From assembly GCF_002088235.1 (NCBI RefSeq), contig NZ_AQQV01000001.1, positions 744,001 through 808,000 of the forward strand: a stretch of DNA of 64,000 nt, read 5' to 3'. The notes beneath the pieces are model-generated. The model saw nothing but the letters and a program-made list of their open reading frames with translations, searched no databases and had not been told where the DNA came from. The DNA is from Oceanococcus atlanticus (lineage in GTDB: Bacteria > Pseudomonadota > Gammaproteobacteria > Nevskiales > Oceanococcaceae). Both the position numbers and the translations under genes were made by a program. Below are positions 8,449-17,791 of this stretch, piece by piece; position 1 is the stretch's first letter; each line of letters begins with the position of its first letter.

Positions 8449-8618
8449 GCTCACACGCGGCTGTCATCAAACAGCCACCTTGCGCGCGTGAACTAATTGA
8501 CTTTCTGGTGTCTGAGCAAGTCTGACCCGATAATGTGCCCTGCAACGTGCGTGCCGCAATCGCCGCCGCTGCGGGCTCTCACGCGTCAACAAGAAACAAA
8601 TTCAGGGATAGAAACATC

Positions 8619-9743
8619 ATGACCTTCAAGCGAATGCTCATCATGCTGGGCGCGTGCCTCATCGTTTTTGGCGGGGTTTTTGGCATGAAATTCATGGGCT
8701 CCAAAGCCATGAATGACTACTTTGACAACATGCCCACGCCGGCGGTGACAATCCTTAGCGCCACAGTTGAGCGTATGCAATGGTCACGCGATGTGCCTTC
8801 GGTGGGCTCCCTGGTCGCGGTGAATGGCACCGATATCACCAGCCAGGCTGGCGGCATTGTTGACACGATCCACTTCACCGCCGGCAGCCAGGTTGAGACC
8901 GGCGACCTGCTGGTCAGCCTGGAAACCAGCACGGAAAAAGCCGAACTGGCCCAGCTCAAAGCGCAAGCCGACATCGCCGAGGTCAACCTGCGCCGGGCCC
9001 GGGATCTGATCAAACGCAAGGTCTTGTCGCAGTCTGAATTCGACCAGACCAAGGCAGAAGCTGCAGCCGCTCGCGCCGCTGCTGATGCCCAACAGGCCCG
9101 CCTGGACCAGAAGGAAGTCCGCGCACCGTTTGCGGGTGTGCTCGGCATCCGCCAGATCAGCGTCGGTGAGTATCTGGCCGCCGGTGCGCCGATGGTCAGC
9201 CTGCAGTCGCTCGACCCGATGGAAATCGAATTTGCACTGCCCGAAGCACGCCTGTCCATGGTCGATGTGGGTTTGCCGATTTCGGTCAGCGTGGATGCAT
9301 GGCCGGGTGAGTCATTCAGTGGTCAGGTCAGCGTGATCGAACCGCGCATCGACAACGCCACACGTAACTTCCGCGCCCGTGGCAGCGTGTCCAACCCCGA
9401 AGGTAAATTGCGCGCTGGCATGTTCGGTCGCATCACCATTCAGCGCCCGGGTACCGACTCGGTCCTGGCCATCCCGCGCACCTCAATCAGCTACGACTCT
9501 TTCGGCACCTCGGTCTTCGTCATTCAGAAAGCCGAAGACGATGCGGAAAAACAGGTCGTCAACCAGCGTTTCATCCGTATCGGCAAGGCGCGCGGTGATT
9601 TTGTCGAAGTGTTGGAAGGCTTGGAAGAAGGTGAACAAATTGCCTCGGGCGGATTGCTCAAACTGCGCAATGGGGCCCCGGTCATCATCGACAACTCGGT
9701 ACCCACTGAACCGTCGCTGAACCCAGACGTGGCCGACACCTGA
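8619..9743 (+). CDS. RND efflux periplasmic adaptor (membrane fusion protein)
   Basis: A 374-residue HlyD/AcrA-type adaptor that bridges an inner-membrane RND pump to an outer-membrane channel. An N-terminal hydrophobic anchor (MLIMLGACLIVFGGVFG) is followed by a barrel-sandwich half (GGIVDTIHFTAGSQVETGDLL), a coiled-coil hairpin (residues ~100-150, Ala/Lys-rich), the second lipoyl half (VRAPFAGVLGIRQISVGEYL) and a beta-barrel domain. There is no lipobox, so it is membrane-anchored. ATG 8619 was chosen over the longer frame from 8535 because the anchor follows directly. It lies ten bases before the RND gene. No outer-membrane factor gene is in the operon, so a TolC-like protein encoded elsewhere is probably used. 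Confidence 0.9.
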   Translation: MTFKRMLIMLGACLIVFGGVFGMKFMGSKAMNDYFDNMPTPAVTILSATVERMQWSRDVPSVGSLVAVNGTDITSQAGGIVDTIHFTAGSQVETGDLLVSLETSTEKAELAQLKAQADIAEVNLRRARDLIKRKVLSQSEFDQTKAEAAAARAAADAQQARLDQKEVRAPFAGVLGIRQISVGEYLAAGAPMVSLQSLDPMEIEFALPEARLSMVDVGLPISVSVDAWPGESFSGQVSVIEPRIDNATRNFRARGSVSNPEGKLRAGMFGRITIQRPGTDSVLAIPRTSISYDSFGTSVFVIQKAEDDAEKQVVNQRFIRIGKARGDFVEVLEGLEEGEQIASGGLLKLRNGAPVIIDNSVPTEPSLNPDVADT

Positions 9744-9753
9744 GGCCTGCTCA

Positions 9754-12700
9754 ATGAAACTCACTGACATCTTTATTGACCGGCCGGTTCTGGCCACTGT
9801 CATCAGTCTGGTCATTCTGCTGCTCGGCATTCGCGCCGGGCTGGAATTGACCGTGCGCGAGTTCCCCGAACTCCAGAATGCCCAGGTCTCGGTTTCCGTG
9901 GCCTACCCCGGCGCCGATGCGGCCTTGATGGAGGGCTTTGTCACCACACCGCTGGAGCGTGAAATCGCCACTGCGGACGGTATCGATTTCCTCACCTCCA
10001 GCACCGGGCAGGGCATTGCATCGATCACCGCCAATCTGCGCCTGGACAAGGATCCGAACGAGGCGCTGACCGAGATCTCGGCCAAAGTGGCGGCATTGCG
10101 CAACCAGATGCCGGAAGGTTCGGAAGATGCTGTGGTGGCGATCGCCGAGGGCGGCGGTACCGCGGCAATGTATATGTCGTTCTACTCTCAGGTGTTGAGC
10201 GAAGCCCAGATCACCGACTACCTGACCCGTGTGGTGGTGCCCCAGCTGGATGCCATCGGCGGCGTCGAACAGGCACAGATTCTCGGTGCGCGGACCTACG
10301 CGATGCGCTTGTGGCTGAAACCCGACCGTCTGGTCGCCCACAATCTGACCGCCTCCGAAGTCCTGGCCCGGGTACGCCAGCAGAACGTGCTGTCGGCTGT
10401 GGGTGAATCCAAAGGCCAGTACGTGCGTATTGGCATGCGTGCCGACACCGACTTACGCAGCGAGCAGGAATTCCGCGACATGGTGGTGTCCGGCGAAGGC
10501 GATTCGGTGGTCCGTCTGGGTGACATCGCACGTGTGGAACTGGGCTCGGAAAGCTACGACTACGGCGCCGGCTGGGACGGCGAACCGGCGACCTTCATCG
10601 GCGTCAACACGCGCCCAGAAGCCAACGTGCTGGAGGTGATCAATGAGGTCAACAAACTGTGGCCGAGCATTGTGTCGGCCCTGCCTGAAGGGCTGGAAGG
10701 CGAAATCGGCTACGACAGCACGATCTATATTCGCGACGCCATCGCCGAGGTACGTGCAACGCTGATTGAAGCGGTGGTCATCGTGGTTGTGGTGATCTTC
10801 CTGTTCCTGGGCTCTGTCCGCAGTTCTTTGATTCCGGCAGTGACCGTGCCGTTGTCACTGGTGGGCGCCATGTTCCTGATGCTGACCATGGGCTTTTCCA
10901 TCAACCTGCTGACCCTGCTGGCGATGGTGCTGGCCATCGGCATGGTTGTGGATGACGCCATCATCGTGCTCGAGAACATCCATCGTCATATCGAAGAAGG
11001 TATGGCCCCCTACGACGCTTCGATCAAAGGCGCGCGCGAGCTGGTCGGGCCGGTCATCGCCATGACCATCACCCTGATGGCGGTGTTTGCCCCGATCGGC
11101 TTCCTCTCGGGCATCACCGGCAAGCTGTTTAGCGAATTCGCCTTCACCCTGGCCGGCGCGGTGCTGATCTCCGGTGTCGTGGCGCTGACTCTGACCCCCA
11201 TGATGTGCGCGAAAATTCTGCGAGCCGAGCACAGCGGTGGGTCGGAAGGCGGTTTCGCCGCCTGGCTAGACAGCCGTTTCGAAAGCTGGCGCGAGGCCTA
11301 CAAACGCCGTCTGCACGGCGCTCTGGACACCAAGATTGTGATCGCCGTGTTCGGCGCGATCGTGTTCGCGTCGTGCTACTTCCTGTTCATCTCGACACCG
11401 GGTGAACTAGCACCGGAAGAAGACATCGGCTTTGCCTTCTCGATCAACGAAACCGACGGTTATTCCTCGCGCGAATACCTCGATCAATATTTCGCTGAAG
11501 CACAGAAGACCGCCCTGGCGCAGGACAACATCGACCATATCTTCACCTTCGCCTCGAATGAGGGTGGCAGCACCAACACCGGTTTCATGGGCCTGATCCT
11601 GCCGCCTTGGGATGACCGGTCTGCCACCACGGGACAGGTTGTGAATCAACTGTTGCCGGAGCTGGAGAAAGTTGCCGGCATCCGCCCCGCGGTGATCGTA
11701 CCGCCGGCTTTGCCGACCCCGGGTCAGGGTTATCCGGTAGAGTTCGTCCTCAAGTCCACGGCTGATCCGGAAACCCTATATCAGGTGGGCAACGAGATCG
11801 TCGGCCGCGCCATGGCGTCCAAGAAGTTCATCTTCCTGGCCCCGCGTCTGCGCATTGACCGCCCGGAAGCGGTGATCGAAGTCGACCGCGACAAGGCCGC
11901 CGCCATGGGTGTGGACATGGGCCAGTTGTCGGCCGACCTGTCGGCCTTACTGGCCTCGGGCGAGGTTGGACGATTCGCCTATGAAGGTCGTTCCTACAAG
12001 GTGATTCCGCAGCTGCAGCGCAACGCACGTCTCAACCCGGAGCAGCTGGACTACTACTACACCCGCACCAACGATGGTCGTCTGGTGCTGATGTCCTCGG
12101 TCATCAATGTGACCCAGCGGGCCACGCCGCGCACGATCGAGCATGCCCAGCAGCTCAACTCCAACACCCTGATCGGGGTGCCGCGCCCGGGTATCCCGCA
12201 GGGCGAAGCGCTGGCCATACTTGAGGAGATCGCGCAGGAAGTGATGCCGGATGGTTTCCAGATCGACTTCGCCGGTGCGTCACGTCAGTTCAAGCAGGAA
12301 GGATCCGCCCTGCTGGCCACCTTCGGGTTTGCCCTGGTGATTATCTACCTGGTGCTGGCCGCACAGTTCGAGTCGTTCCGCGATCCGTTGATCATGCTGG
12401 TGACCGTGCCCATGTCGATCTGCGGCGCCTTGCTGGTGCTGAATATCTTCAATATGACCAACGGCATGCAGCTGTCCAATTTCCCCGGTATGACGCTGAA
12501 CATCTACACACAGGTGGGTCTGGTGACGCTGATCGGGGTGATTTCCAAGCACGGCATTCTGATCGTGGAATTCGCCAATCAGCTGCAGCAAAAAGGCATG
12601 CCCAAGCGCGAAGCGATCGAAGAAGCGGCCTCCATCCGCATGCGCCCGGTACTGATGACCACCGCGGCTCTGGTGGTGGCGATGTTCCCGCTGCTGATGG

Positions 12701-12882
12701 CGGATGGTCCCGGGGCGGCATCACGCTTCTCCATGGGCCTGATCATCGCGGCCGGCATGACCATTGGTACGCTGTTTACCCTCTACGTGGTCCCGGCGGC
12801 GTACATGTACATCGGGCGCGATTACAACCGTGATCGCGCGACCGCCGCCCACACTGCCCCGCCCACACCCGTGCAAACCTGA
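9754..12882 (+). CDS. RND efflux permease (HAE1 family)
   Basis: A 1042-residue inner-membrane proton-driven pump with the AcrB plan: two repeats of six membrane helices and two large periplasmic loops. The proton-relay pair is visible in helix 4 (GMVVDDAIIVLENIHRH), as are the family start (FIDRPVLATVISLVI) and the repeat-2 motif around VISKHGILIVEFANQL. It probably forms a trimer with the upstream adaptor. Its stop codon overlaps the start of the following MMPL gene by one base (TGATG), so the two are translationally coupled. Substrates are unknown; the MMPL partner hints at lipid or hydrophobic cargo. Confidence 0.93.
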   Translation: MKLTDIFIDRPVLATVISLVILLLGIRAGLELTVREFPELQNAQVSVSVAYPGADAALMEGFVTTPLEREIATADGIDFLTSSTGQGIASITANLRLDKDPNEALTEISAKVAALRNQMPEGSEDAVVAIAEGGGTAAMYMSFYSQVLSEAQITDYLTRVVVPQLDAIGGVEQAQILGARTYAMRLWLKPDRLVAHNLTASEVLARVRQQNVLSAVGESKGQYVRIGMRADTDLRSEQEFRDMVVSGEGDSVVRLGDIARVELGSESYDYGAGWDGEPATFIGVNTRPEANVLEVINEVNKLWPSIVSALPEGLEGEIGYDSTIYIRDAIAEVRATLIEAVVIVVVVIFLFLGSVRSSLIPAVTVPLSLVGAMFLMLTMGFSINLLTLLAMVLAIGMVVDDAIIVLENIHRHIEEGMAPYDASIKGARELVGPVIAMTITLMAVFAPIGFLSGITGKLFSEFAFTLAGAVLISGVVALTLTPMMCAKILRAEHSGGSEGGFAAWLDSRFESWREAYKRRLHGALDTKIVIAVFGAIVFASCYFLFISTPGELAPEEDIGFAFSINETDGYSSREYLDQYFAEAQKTALAQDNIDHIFTFASNEGGSTNTGFMGLILPPWDDRSATTGQVVNQLLPELEKVAGIRPAVIVPPALPTPGQGYPVEFVLKSTADPETLYQVGNEIVGRAMASKKFIFLAPRLRIDRPEAVIEVDRDKAAAMGVDMGQLSADLSALLASGEVGRFAYEGRSYKVIPQLQRNARLNPEQLDYYYTRTNDGRLVLMSSVINVTQRATPRTIEHAQQLNSNTLIGVPRPGIPQGEALAILEEIAQEVMPDGFQIDFAGASRQFKQEGSALLATFGFALVIIYLVLAAQFESFRDPLIMLVTVPMSICGALLVLNIFNMTNGMQLSNFPGMTLNIYTQVGLVTLIGVISKHGILIVEFANQLQQKGMPKREAIEEAASIRMRPVLMTTAALVVAMFPLLMADGPGAASRFSMGLIIAAGMTIGTLFTLYVVPAAYMYIGRDYNRDRATAAHTAPPTPVQT

Positions 12883-15392
12883 TGCTCAAATCACTCGCTG
12901 CGCTGTATGACCGCCTGACCCTGGAGCGGCGCTGGATAACCGGCGCCCTGTTGCTGGCCCTGGCGGCTGGCGCCGTGTGGTTTGCCCAGGATTTCCGTCT
13001 TGATGCCTCGGCCGATTCTCTGATCCTGGAGAATGACGAGGATCTGCGTTACTACCGCGAAATCGCCAAGCGCTACGGTGCGCAGGAGTCGGTGGTGGTG
13101 GCTTACACGCCACAGGGTGATCTGTTCTCCGACGAGGTGCTTGCCCGCATCAAGGCCCTGCGCGACGAGCTGGAAGCGCTGGAACCGGTCAGCGCGGTCA
13201 CCAGCCTGCTCGACGTGCCGCTGCTCGACAGCCCACGCATGACGCTGTCTGAAGTGCAGGACGGCACTCGCACCCTGCTGGACCCGCAAACCGACCGCGC
13301 GCTGGCACGCCAGGAATTCGCAAACAGCCCGCTGTACAAGAACCTGCTCACCGACCCGGCCGGCGAAACCACTGGCATGCTGGTGTTGCTGAAGACCGAC
13401 GAGCAAGCCCGCGAGCTGCTGACCCGGCGCGAAGATCTGCGCGAGAAAGCCTACAGCGAGACGCTCAGCGCCCCGGAACAGGCTGAGCTTGAGCGCGTCA
13501 GCGCGGCCTACCGCGAGATCAGCGGCGCCCAGCAGGACCGCCAGCAACAGACCATTGCGCAGATTCGCGAGGTCATTCGTCGGCACGAGGACAAGGCCAG
13601 CATCGTGCTCGGCGGCCTACCCATGATCGCCTCCGACATGATCGACTTCGTGCGCGCCGACATTCGCCTGTTCAGCGTGCTGGTGGGCGGTTTTCTGATC
13701 CTGCTGCTGGCGCTGGCCTTCCGTCAGCTGCGCTGGGTGGCTCTGCCGGTGTCGATCTGCGTGGCGGTCAGCGTGGTCATGCTCGGACAGCTCGGACTGA
13801 TGCACTGGCCGGTCACCGTGGTGTCGTCCAACTTCACCTCGCTGACCCTGATCATCACCCTGTCACTGGTCGTGCATCTGGTCGTGCGCTATCGCGAACT
13901 GCAAGGTGAAAAACCCCAGGCCTCATCCGCCGAATTGGTGCGCGAAACCATTCGCAGCAAGCTCGCCCCGTCGATCTTCACCGCGGCCACCACCATGGTC
14001 TCGTTCGGTTCGCTGATCATTGCCGACATCCGTCCGGTCATCGACTTCGGCCAGATGATGGTGTGGAGCGTGGTGTGGGCTTTCGTGCTGACCTTCGTGA
14101 TGTTCCCGTGGCTTTTGGCCGGCAGCAAACCCAAGGACGGCGGCGCCGGCAACAGCGATGTCAGCGCCCGCATCACCCAGGGGTTTGCCCTGAGCATCCG
14201 CAAGGCTGGTGGCCCGGTGCTGGCGCTCTACGCCGTGCTGATTGTCGTCGCCGTGGCTGGCATCGCTCGCCTGGGCGTGGAAAACCGCTTCATCGACTAC
14301 TTCAAGGACAGCACCGAGATTTATCAGGGCATGGTCCTGATCGACAAGAAACTTGGTGGCACCACCCCGCTGGAAGTGATTCTCGACGCGCCGCCCTCGT
14401 TTTTCGAGCAGGATGAGGACGAAGTGGACGAATTCGCCGCCGATTTTGCCGATGACTTCGCCGACGACTTTGCCGACGAATACGCCAGCGACAACACCGG
14501 AATTACCGCATCCAGCTACTGGTACAACAGTTTTGCCCTGCAGGACGCCAAGCAGATTCACGCCTATCTGGAAAGCCTGCCGGAAACCGGAAAAGTGCTG
14601 TCCATGGCCACAACCATGGAACTGATCACCCTGCTCAACCACGGTGATGCACCCGACGATTTCACCCTCTCAATCATGCACGGCCGCCTGCCTCCGACCA
14701 TCAAGGAACAACTCTTCGACCCGTACATGTCGGAGGATGGCAATCAGCTGCGCTTTTCCATCCGGGTGATCGATTCCGACCAGAACCTGCGCCGTGATGC
14801 CTTGCTCAAGAAGATCCGCAAGGACCTGATCGAGCAATTTGACCTCAAGCCCGAGCAAATTCATCTGGCCGGTGCTCTGGTGCTCTACAACAACGTGCTG
14901 CAAAGCTTGTTCGAGTCTCAGATACTGACCCTCTCGGCGGTGTTCGGCGCGATCGTGCTGATGCTGTGGTTCCTGTTCCGCTCGCCACGCCTGGCCCTGA
15001 TCGGCGTGCTGCCCACGGTGTTCGCCGCCAGCATGATCCTGGGCCTGATGGGCTGGCTGAATATCCCGCTCGACATCATGACCATCACCATCGCTGCGAT
15101 CACGATCGGTATCGGGGTTGATAACACCATCCACTACACCCACCGCTTCCAGGATGAAATCCACACCGGGGTTGAGCGCTGGCAGGCCATGATCAACACC
15201 CACGGCAGCGTCGGGCGTGCGATCTACCTGACCTCTGTGATCGTGACGCTGGGCTTCTCGATTCTGGCCTTGTCCAACTTCGTACCCATCGTGCTGTTCG
15301 GGCTGTTCACCGGCCTGGCCATGCTGCTGGCCCTGATCGCTAATCTGACCCTGCTGCCGCTGCTGCTGGTCAAGCTTGGGCCCAAGGCTTAA
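12882..15392 (+). CDS. MMPL/RND-superfamily transporter
   Basis: An 836-residue membrane protein with the MMPL plan: one N-terminal helix, a periplasmic domain, a five-helix bundle (~260-440), a second periplasmic domain, and a second bundle (~680-830) containing GIGVDNTIHYTHRFQDE. It resembles the RND transporters grouped with HpnN and other lipid exporters, which move lipids or hopanoids between membranes. The ATG overlaps the RND stop by one base. The second periplasmic loop carries an acidic tandem repeat (14433-14492) not usual in the family. Operon order adaptor-RND-MMPL is intact, and ilvE follows 49 bases later, perhaps independently. Confidence 0.85.
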   Translation: MLKSLAALYDRLTLERRWITGALLLALAAGAVWFAQDFRLDASADSLILENDEDLRYYREIAKRYGAQESVVVAYTPQGDLFSDEVLARIKALRDELEALEPVSAVTSLLDVPLLDSPRMTLSEVQDGTRTLLDPQTDRALARQEFANSPLYKNLLTDPAGETTGMLVLLKTDEQARELLTRREDLREKAYSETLSAPEQAELERVSAAYREISGAQQDRQQQTIAQIREVIRRHEDKASIVLGGLPMIASDMIDFVRADIRLFSVLVGGFLILLLALAFRQLRWVALPVSICVAVSVVMLGQLGLMHWPVTVVSSNFTSLTLIITLSLVVHLVVRYRELQGEKPQASSAELVRETIRSKLAPSIFTAATTMVSFGSLIIADIRPVIDFGQMMVWSVVWAFVLTFVMFPWLLAGSKPKDGGAGNSDVSARITQGFALSIRKAGGPVLALYAVLIVVAVAGIARLGVENRFIDYFKDSTEIYQGMVLIDKKLGGTTPLEVILDAPPSFFEQDEDEVDEFAADFADDFADDFADEYASDNTGITASSYWYNSFALQDAKQIHAYLESLPETGKVLSMATTMELITLLNHGDAPDDFTLSIMHGRLPPTIKEQLFDPYMSEDGNQLRFSIRVIDSDQNLRRDALLKKIRKDLIEQFDLKPEQIHLAGALVLYNNVLQSLFESQILTLSAVFGAIVLMLWFLFRSPRLALIGVLPTVFAASMILGLMGWLNIPLDIMTITIAAITIGIGVDNTIHYTHRFQDEIHTGVERWQAMINTHGSVGRAIYLTSVIVTLGFSILALSNFVPIVLFGLFTGLAMLLALIANLTLLPLLLVKLGPKA
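14433..14492 (+). repeat. Five tandem 12-base units coding an acidic F-A-D-D repeat
   Basis: Five consecutive 12-base units code FAAD, FADD, FADD, FADE and YASD (residues ~518-537 of the MMPL protein), preceded by the acidic run EQDEDEVDEF. The central units differ mainly at third codon positions, consistent with old duplication under protein selection or repeat slippage. The segment lies in the second periplasmic domain. Confidence 0.85.
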
Positions 15393-15441
15393 TCGCAGTG
15401 CTGAATCCAGCTTTCAGAGCGCATCAAAATAAGAACCACGC

Positions 15442-16491
15442 ATGAATCTTTCGCCCACACTGTCCACCGCTATCAGCAACTTCCAGCTCCCCGACCCGCT
15501 CGGTTTTGGCCGCGTCACCGGCCCCGTGATGTTCGTGGCCGACTACATCAACGGCGCTTGGCAGGCCGGCGAACTGATGACCTACGAGCCCATCGCGCTG
15601 AACCCCGCTGCCACCTCCTTACAGTTCGCCCAGCAGTGCTTTGAAGGGCTCAAGGCGTTCTGGGTCGAGCAGGATGAACCGGCGCTATTCCGCCCGGACG
15701 AGAACGCCAAACGCATGGCACGTTCGGCCGAGCGCCTGTGCATGCCCGAGGTGCCACACACGCTGTTTCTGGACGGGGTCAAAGCCGTGACTCAGGCGAT
15801 GAAACCGCTGATTCCACGGCGCAGCGGTGAGTCGCTGTATCTGCGCCCGATGCTTTACGGCATGGACACCCAGTACCCCCTGGCCGGATCGGACAACTTC
15901 CGCTTTGCCATCGTGTGCAGCCCGTCAGCCGCCTACTTCGCCAAGCCGATCAGCGTGCTGGTCGAGCGCGATGCCTGTCGCGCCGCCGTCGGCGGCACCG
16001 GCGATGTCAAAGCCGGGGGTAACTATGCCGGATCGATCCAGGCCACCCGTCGTTGCATCGAACGTGGTTATGACCAGCCGCTGTGGCTGGACCCGGTCGA
16101 GCGCCGCCTGATCGAAGAACTATCAGCCATGAACATCTGCGCCATCATTGACGGCGCACTGTGTTCACCGGCCCTGAACGGCACCATCCTGCCGGGCATC
16201 ACCCGCGCCACCCTGCTGACCCTGGCCGATGATCTGGGCATGCCAGCGCTGGAGCAGCCCATAGACATCAACAGCCTGCTCGACGACATCGACAGTGGCC
16301 GTTGCAGCGAGCTGTTCGCCTGCGGAACGGCGGCGATCGTCAATCCCATCGCCGTGCTGGCCGATGGCCAGCGTATCACCCGCTTGCAGCAGGTGGATGC
16401 GGAGGCGGCCCGCTTCAAGGCCGCGCTACTGGGCATTCAGGAAGGGCGTAGCGCCGATAGCCGTGGCTGGATGTTCAACAGCGCCGAATAG
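15442..16491 (+). CDS. ilvE: Branched-chain amino acid aminotransferase
   Basis: A 349-residue fold-type IV PLP enzyme that transfers the amino group between glutamate and the 2-oxo acids of Leu, Ile and Val. The PLP lysine is Lys190 in GDVKAGGNYAGS, and other family blocks are visible (QQCFEGLKAFW, SLYLRPMLYG, ELFACGTAA). Length and motifs fit the BCAT-type (eukaryote-like, type II) class rather than the shorter E. coli IlvE. The product is cytoplasmic. The start is ATG 15442 with a weak ribosome site. No other branched-chain biosynthesis gene is nearby. Confidence 0.92.
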   Translation: MNLSPTLSTAISNFQLPDPLGFGRVTGPVMFVADYINGAWQAGELMTYEPIALNPAATSLQFAQQCFEGLKAFWVEQDEPALFRPDENAKRMARSAERLCMPEVPHTLFLDGVKAVTQAMKPLIPRRSGESLYLRPMLYGMDTQYPLAGSDNFRFAIVCSPSAAYFAKPISVLVERDACRAAVGGTGDVKAGGNYAGSIQATRRCIERGYDQPLWLDPVERRLIEELSAMNICAIIDGALCSPALNGTILPGITRATLLTLADDLGMPALEQPIDINSLLDDIDSGRCSELFACGTAAIVNPIAVLADGQRITRLQQVDAEAARFKAALLGIQEGRSADSRGWMFNSAE

Positions 16492-16585
16492 CTGACGAAT
16501 GGCATCTTTGCGAGCGCTCGCTTTAACGTTTCTTTGACACGCGCTACGCCAATCTCAGGGCGAATTCCGCAAAAAGGATGTCGCC

Positions 16586-17080
16586 ATGCGATCAAATCGA
16601 TTCTCAACATCATCCAGGCTGTGGCTTGCTGGTCTGATCGCAGCGGCATCCGGTTCAGCTTTTGCTGCTGATGAAACCACCACTTTCGATGTGACCGCCA
16701 CCGTCACCGCTGCATGTTCAGTGTCCGCAGCCGATCTGGCCTTTGGTAATTATGACCGCGTATTGGGCACGCTAGGCACGACCACGATCACCAGTAACTG
16801 CACGCTGGCCACGCCGTACACCCTTTCGCTGGATTTTGGCGGGGCGGCTAACGTCAGTAGCCGCGTCATGGACGGCCCCAATAGCGAAACCTTGAGCTAC
16901 CAGCTGACTCAGGATGTCGCCGGCTTGATTCCGTGGGGCACGGTGGCCGATGGCGACGAGGTGTCTTTGCTCGGCACTGGATTGGATATTCCGACCGTGG
17001 TTTATGGTCAGATTCCTTCCGGACAGAACGTCGAAGCCGGCAGCTACAGTGACACCATCACCGTCACCCTGACCTACTGA
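16586..17080 (+). CDS. Spore coat U domain pilin subunit (Csu-like)
   Basis: A 164-residue secreted subunit with a signal peptide (LIAAASGSAFA) and one SCPU domain. Diagnostic features are the early CSVSAADLAFGNYD block, a paired second cysteine (SNCTLATPY), and the C-terminal donor-type strand GSYSDTITVTLTY. In archaic chaperone-usher systems such as Acinetobacter Csu these domains form the pilus rod or tip. The ribosome site AAGGA lies seven bases before ATG 16586. It is the first gene of a four-gene operon; its stop codon overlaps the chaperone ATG by one base. Confidence 0.88.
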   Translation: MRSNRFSTSSRLWLAGLIAAASGSAFAADETTTFDVTATVTAACSVSAADLAFGNYDRVLGTLGTTTITSNCTLATPYTLSLDFGGAANVSSRVMDGPNSETLSYQLTQDVAGLIPWGTVADGDEVSLLGTGLDIPTVVYGQIPSGQNVEAGSYSDTITVTLTY

Positions 17081-17787
17081 TGATCCTGCGCGCCCCCCTC
17101 GCGGTTGGCGCGGCCCTGCTGTTCAGCCTGCTGCTGGCCCCGACCGGCGCGCTGGCGCTTGGCCTGCAGGTTTCGCCGATCAAGCTGCACTTCGCGCCTG
17201 GCGTGCGGGTGCAGGAGCTGCGCCTGAGCAATGCTGGCGATGCCCCCGTAGTGGTCGAAATCAAGGTATTGCGCTGGTCTCAACGCGACAACCAGGAATT
17301 GCTGGTGGCCAGCCGCGATGTGCTGGTGACCCCACCGATCAGTGAGATTGCAGCCGGCCAGCGGCGCTCCGTCCGAGTGGGCATCAGACAGCGCGACGAC
17401 ACTGCCTGCGAAACCAGCTACCGCGTGGAGATCATGGAAGTGCCTTCACAGCACCGGACACCCGCAGCGCCGGTGAACTTCCTGACCCGCATGCTGCTGC
17501 CGGCCTTTGTCGAAAGCCGCCATGGCTGTCAGGGCCAGCTACAAGTCCAGGGCAATACCAATGAGTTGGTGTTGCACAACAGCGGCGACGCGCACCTGCA
17601 GTTGCACCAGGCCACGCTGGTCGACGGCGAGCAGCGCTGGCCCATCAGCCTGCCCAAAGTGGGCTATCTACTCGGCGGCAGTCAGTACCGCTGGCCCCTG
17701 CCAGCCGGGGTCAATCCGGCGGCGGCCCGCCTGATCATCAAGGATCACGCTGGCGAACAGCGCCAGCCCCTTACGCTGGCGCCATGA
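17080..17787 (+). CDS. Archaic fimbrial chaperone
   Basis: A 235-residue periplasmic chaperone of the PapD-like fold. A signal peptide (LLFSLLLAPTGALA) precedes the first immunoglobulin-like domain (LQVSPIKLHFAPGVRVQELRLSN) and a typical G1/F1 segment (RVEIMEVPSQ...NFLTRMLLPAFV). It would hold SCPU subunits by donor-strand complementation and deliver them to the usher. The start overlaps the preceding pilin stop (TGATG). Length fits CsuC-like chaperones. Confidence 0.88.
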   Translation: MILRAPLAVGAALLFSLLLAPTGALALGLQVSPIKLHFAPGVRVQELRLSNAGDAPVVVEIKVLRWSQRDNQELLVASRDVLVTPPISEIAAGQRRSVRVGIRQRDDTACETSYRVEIMEVPSQHRTPAAPVNFLTRMLLPAFVESRHGCQGQLQVQGNTNELVLHNSGDAHLQLHQATLVDGEQRWPISLPKVGYLLGGSQYRWPLPAGVNPAAARLIIKDHAGEQRQPLTLAP

Positions 17788-17791
17788 CAGT

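Noticed and set aside
8497-8534. Promoter TTGACT (8497) with GATAAT (8529) before the adaptor gene
   Set aside because: The spacing is 26 bases, too long for a sigma-70 promoter; either box may be chance.
16510-16521. GCGAGCGCTCGC palindrome before the pilus operon
   Set aside because: It has no loop, so it cannot be a terminator hairpin, and short GC palindromes are common at this base composition.
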